Assembly (NCBI GenBank): GCA_024699205.1
Contig: JAILQA010000192.1
Coordinates: 1 to 7,983, forward strand
Source: Treponema sp.
Lineage (GTDB): Bacteria > Spirochaetota > Spirochaetia > Treponematales > Treponemataceae
DNA: 7,983 nt
Direction of reading: 5' to 3'
Shown here: positions 5,966-7,983 of the stretch, one piece after another
Layout: each line of letters opens with the position of its first letter
Numbering within the stretch: the first letter of the stretch is position 1
Position numbers and translations under genes: made by a program
The notes under the pieces: model-generated
Told to the model about the DNA's origin: nothing
The model's database searches: none
What the model saw: the letters and a program-made list of their open reading frames with translations, nothing else

Positions 5966-7018
5966 ATGGAAAGTAAGACTGTAGGAATAATTGGTGGTGG
6001 TGCCTGGGGTACAGGTCTTGCTCAGGCATTGGCACGAGGTTCTCATAAAGTAACAATCTGGGCCTTGGAAAAAGAAGTTGTAGAATCAATTAATAAGGAG
6101 CATGAAAATAAAAAGTTTCTGCCCGGCTATAAGCTTGATGAGTCAATAGTTTGCAGCGATGATATCAGGGCTGTAGCAAGCGATAAGGATTTTATAATAA
6201 TTGCTTCACCTTCGCTCTATCTGGAATCTACAATCAAAAAGTTTGCAGATGTGCCTAACATTCAGGACGGAACTACAATTATTGCAGCTCTTACAAAAGG
6301 TTTTGTTCCTTCTTCCGAGGGACCAAAATTAATTCTTGAAACAATAGAAAATGCGCTCCCTGAACATTACAGGGATTGTACAGTTTATGTCGCCGGACCT
6401 TCCCATGCAGAAGAAGTTGCAATGGGCAAAGTTACAGGTTTGGTTGCTGCTTCCTTAAATCCAAAAAACTCTATCAAAGTTCGTGAGCTTTTAAAAGTTC
6501 CAGGACTTCTGGTATATTCAAGTTTTGATGTAATTGGCGTTCAGATTTGTGCCGCTGCAAAAAACGTAGTTTCTGTAGTTTACGGTGCCATGGATGCAAT
6601 TTCCGAAACTTCTGATATCATTGGTGATAATTCTGAAAGTCTTTTAATGGCAGCCGGCTTAAACGAAATCCAGACACTGGGATTTGCAATGGGCGCAACT
6701 CATGCAGAAACCTTTACTTCAATAAGTGGAGTAGGTGATTTGGATGTTACCTGTAAAAGTAAATACGGCCGAAACCGACGCTTTGGTCTTGATTTAGTAA
6801 AGACAGACATGCTTTCAAAGTTTACAGACATTGATGATTTGATTGCCAATGTCGGTAAAATTGGTTATTTACCAGAAGGTGCCATTGCCTGTAAGTATGT
6901 TCACGAAATCGGCCTCAAAAAGAATATAAAACTTCCTTTGACAAATGCCTTGTATAAGATATTGAATAAAGAATATTCGGTACAGGATGCATGTAATGAA
7001 TTATTGAATATAAACTAG
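5966..7018 (+). CDS. gpsA: NAD(P)-dependent glycerol-3-phosphate dehydrogenase
   Basis: Reduces dihydroxyacetone phosphate to sn-glycerol-3-phosphate, the backbone for membrane phospholipids; cytoplasmic. The 350 residues are slightly longer than a typical GpsA (about 330-340). The N-terminal Rossmann nucleotide site is GGGAWGT (10-16), followed by the family landmarks TKGF with Lys111, GPSHAEE (144-150), the catalytic Lys199 in CAAAKNVV, SGVGDLDVTC (254-263) with Asp258 and Thr262, and the substrate-binding GRNRRFG with Arg269-Asn270. The helix that usually reads ALITRGLxEM is LLMAAGLNEI here (226-235), a divergence from the E. coli type at residues not known to be catalytic. No clear Shine-Dalgarno is seen; with only 3 bases after the ndk stop, translation is probably coupled to ndk. 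ffh follows after 21 bases. Confidence 0.96.
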   Translation: MESKTVGIIGGGAWGTGLAQALARGSHKVTIWALEKEVVESINKEHENKKFLPGYKLDESIVCSDDIRAVASDKDFIIIASPSLYLESTIKKFADVPNIQDGTTIIAALTKGFVPSSEGPKLILETIENALPEHYRDCTVYVAGPSHAEEVAMGKVTGLVAASLNPKNSIKVRELLKVPGLLVYSSFDVIGVQICAAAKNVVSVVYGAMDAISETSDIIGDNSESLLMAAGLNEIQTLGFAMGATHAETFTSISGVGDLDVTCKSKYGRNRRFGLDLVKTDMLSKFTDIDDLIANVGKIGYLPEGAIACKYVHEIGLKKNIKLPLTNALYKILNKEYSVQDACNELLNIN

Positions 7019-7039
7019 CAAAATTACGCAGGAATCACT

Positions 7040-7983
7040 ATGTTAGAAAAAATCACAAGCACTTTTAGCGGAATTGTTAAAAAATTAAGCGGAAAATCTA
7101 CAATCACAGAAAAAAACATCGAAGAAGCCGTTGAAGAAATTAAAATGGCCCTGCTTGAAGCCGATGTTAACCTCAGAGTTGTAAGACGCTTTGTTAATTC
7201 AACAATTGAAGAAGCTAAGGGTGAAAAGGTTTTAAAATCAGTAAATCCTGGACAGCAGTTTACAAAAATCATTTATGACAAAATGGTTGCCATGCTTGGT
7301 GATTCTAAACAGGATTTGCACTTAAAGGGACCTGATACTCAGTCTGTAATTTTGATGTTAGGTTTGCAGGGTGCTGGTAAAACAACAGCCGCTCATAAGC
7401 TTGCAGCCCGTCTTGCCAAAAACGGGCGAAAACCACTTTTAGTTGCCTGTGACTTAGTTCGTCCTGCCGCCGTAGAACAGCTTTCTCAGCTTGGCCAGAA
7501 AATCGGTGTTCCTGTTTATAAAGAAAATAACAAAGATGCTGTAAAAAATGCAAAAGAATCAATCTCTTTTGCCAGAAAAAATGGTTATGATACAATAATC
7601 ATCGATACTGCCGGTCGTCTTCAGATTGATGAAGAAATGATGGCAGAACTGGTAGACATTAAAAAATCCGTATCTCCAGATGAAGTTCTTTTAGTTGCCG
7701 ATGCAATGACTGGTCAGAATGCCGTTGATATTGCAAAATCTTTTGACGAGCAGCTTGGACTTACCGGCGTTATTCTTACAAAGTTCGATTCAGATGCCCG
7801 TGGTGGTGCGGCTCTTTCATTAAAAACAATTACAAACAAACCAATTCTCTTTATTGGTACCGGCGAAAAAACAGAAGATTTTGAAGTTTTCCATCCTGAA
7901 CGAATTGCTTCCCGTATTCTTGGTATGGGTGATGTTGTTTCTCTTGTAGAAAAAGCCCAGGAAACGGTAGATGCGGAACAGGC
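7040..7983 (+). CDS. ffh: Signal recognition particle GTPase Ffh (SRP54), truncated by window edge
   Basis: Protein subunit of the signal recognition particle, which binds signal sequences and hydrophobic segments on nascent chains and delivers ribosomes to the membrane receptor FtsY. The frame runs from ATG 7040 to the right edge (314 codons). The N domain (about 1-90) and G domain (about 98-295) are seen: G1 GLQGAGKTT (108-116), G2-region DLVRPAA (138-144), G3 DTAGR (189-193), G4 TKFD (247-250) and GTGEK (273-277), then the linker GMGDVVSLVEKA (295-306) that leads into the M domain. The methionine-rich M domain that binds 4.5S RNA lies outside. GLQGAGKTT and the linker separate it from FtsY. 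AGGA at 7030-7033, 6 bases before the ATG, supports the start. It is 21 bases after gpsA and probably in the same transcript. Confidence 0.97.
   Translation, partial: MLEKITSTFSGIVKKLSGKSTITEKNIEEAVEEIKMALLEADVNLRVVRRFVNSTIEEAKGEKVLKSVNPGQQFTKIIYDKMVAMLGDSKQDLHLKGPDTQSVILMLGLQGAGKTTAAHKLAARLAKNGRKPLLVACDLVRPAAVEQLSQLGQKIGVPVYKENNKDAVKNAKESISFARKNGYDTIIIDTAGRLQIDEEMMAELVDIKKSVSPDEVLLVADAMTGQNAVDIAKSFDEQLGLTGVILTKFDSDARGGAALSLKTITNKPILFIGTGEKTEDFEVFHPERIASRILGMGDVVSLVEKAQETVDAEQ

Overview
The window looks like chromosomal DNA from a low-GC spirochaete, most likely a Treponema of the gut/rumen or oral group. This rests on overall gene character (AT-rich codons, membrane-anchored LysM/M23 peptidase, the ndk and gpsA sequence variants), not on a database match, so genus is a moderate-confidence inference. 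There are no rRNA, tRNA, CRISPR, phage or insertion-sequence genes. Coding density is high, and the only two gaps over 100 bases are at 1523-1625 and 5355-5518.

Layout. Bases 1-1522 (minus strand) hold most of an FtsI-type class B penicillin-binding protein whose C-terminus runs off the left edge. It diverges across a 103-base gap from a plus-strand cluster: a membrane-anchored LysM/M23 peptidoglycan hydrolase (1626-2870), a small zinc-ribbon/coiled-coil protein (2926-3168), and a large exported protein (3165-5354) that overlaps the preceding gene by four bases. That exported protein joins an N-terminal beta-propeller-like region to a C-terminal NodB/polysaccharide-deacetylase fold in which nearly all metal-binding and catalytic positions are replaced. 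This half reads as a cell-envelope region: peptidoglycan synthesis on one strand, a peptidoglycan hydrolase and an exported, possibly non-catalytic, glycan-binding protein on the other.

Bases 5355-5518 hold a nested set of inverted and direct repeats that can fold in mutually exclusive ways. A near-consensus sigma-70 promoter follows, with its -10 box only 8 bases before the ndk start codon, which suggests a leaderless ndk mRNA. This promoter probably drives a housekeeping run: ndk (5519-5962), gpsA (5966-7018) and ffh (7040 to the right edge, truncated inside the protein before the M domain).

The two best candidates for something undescribed are the degenerate deacetylase fused to a propeller and the intergenic repeat structure. 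The rest is recognisable housekeeping or envelope machinery.
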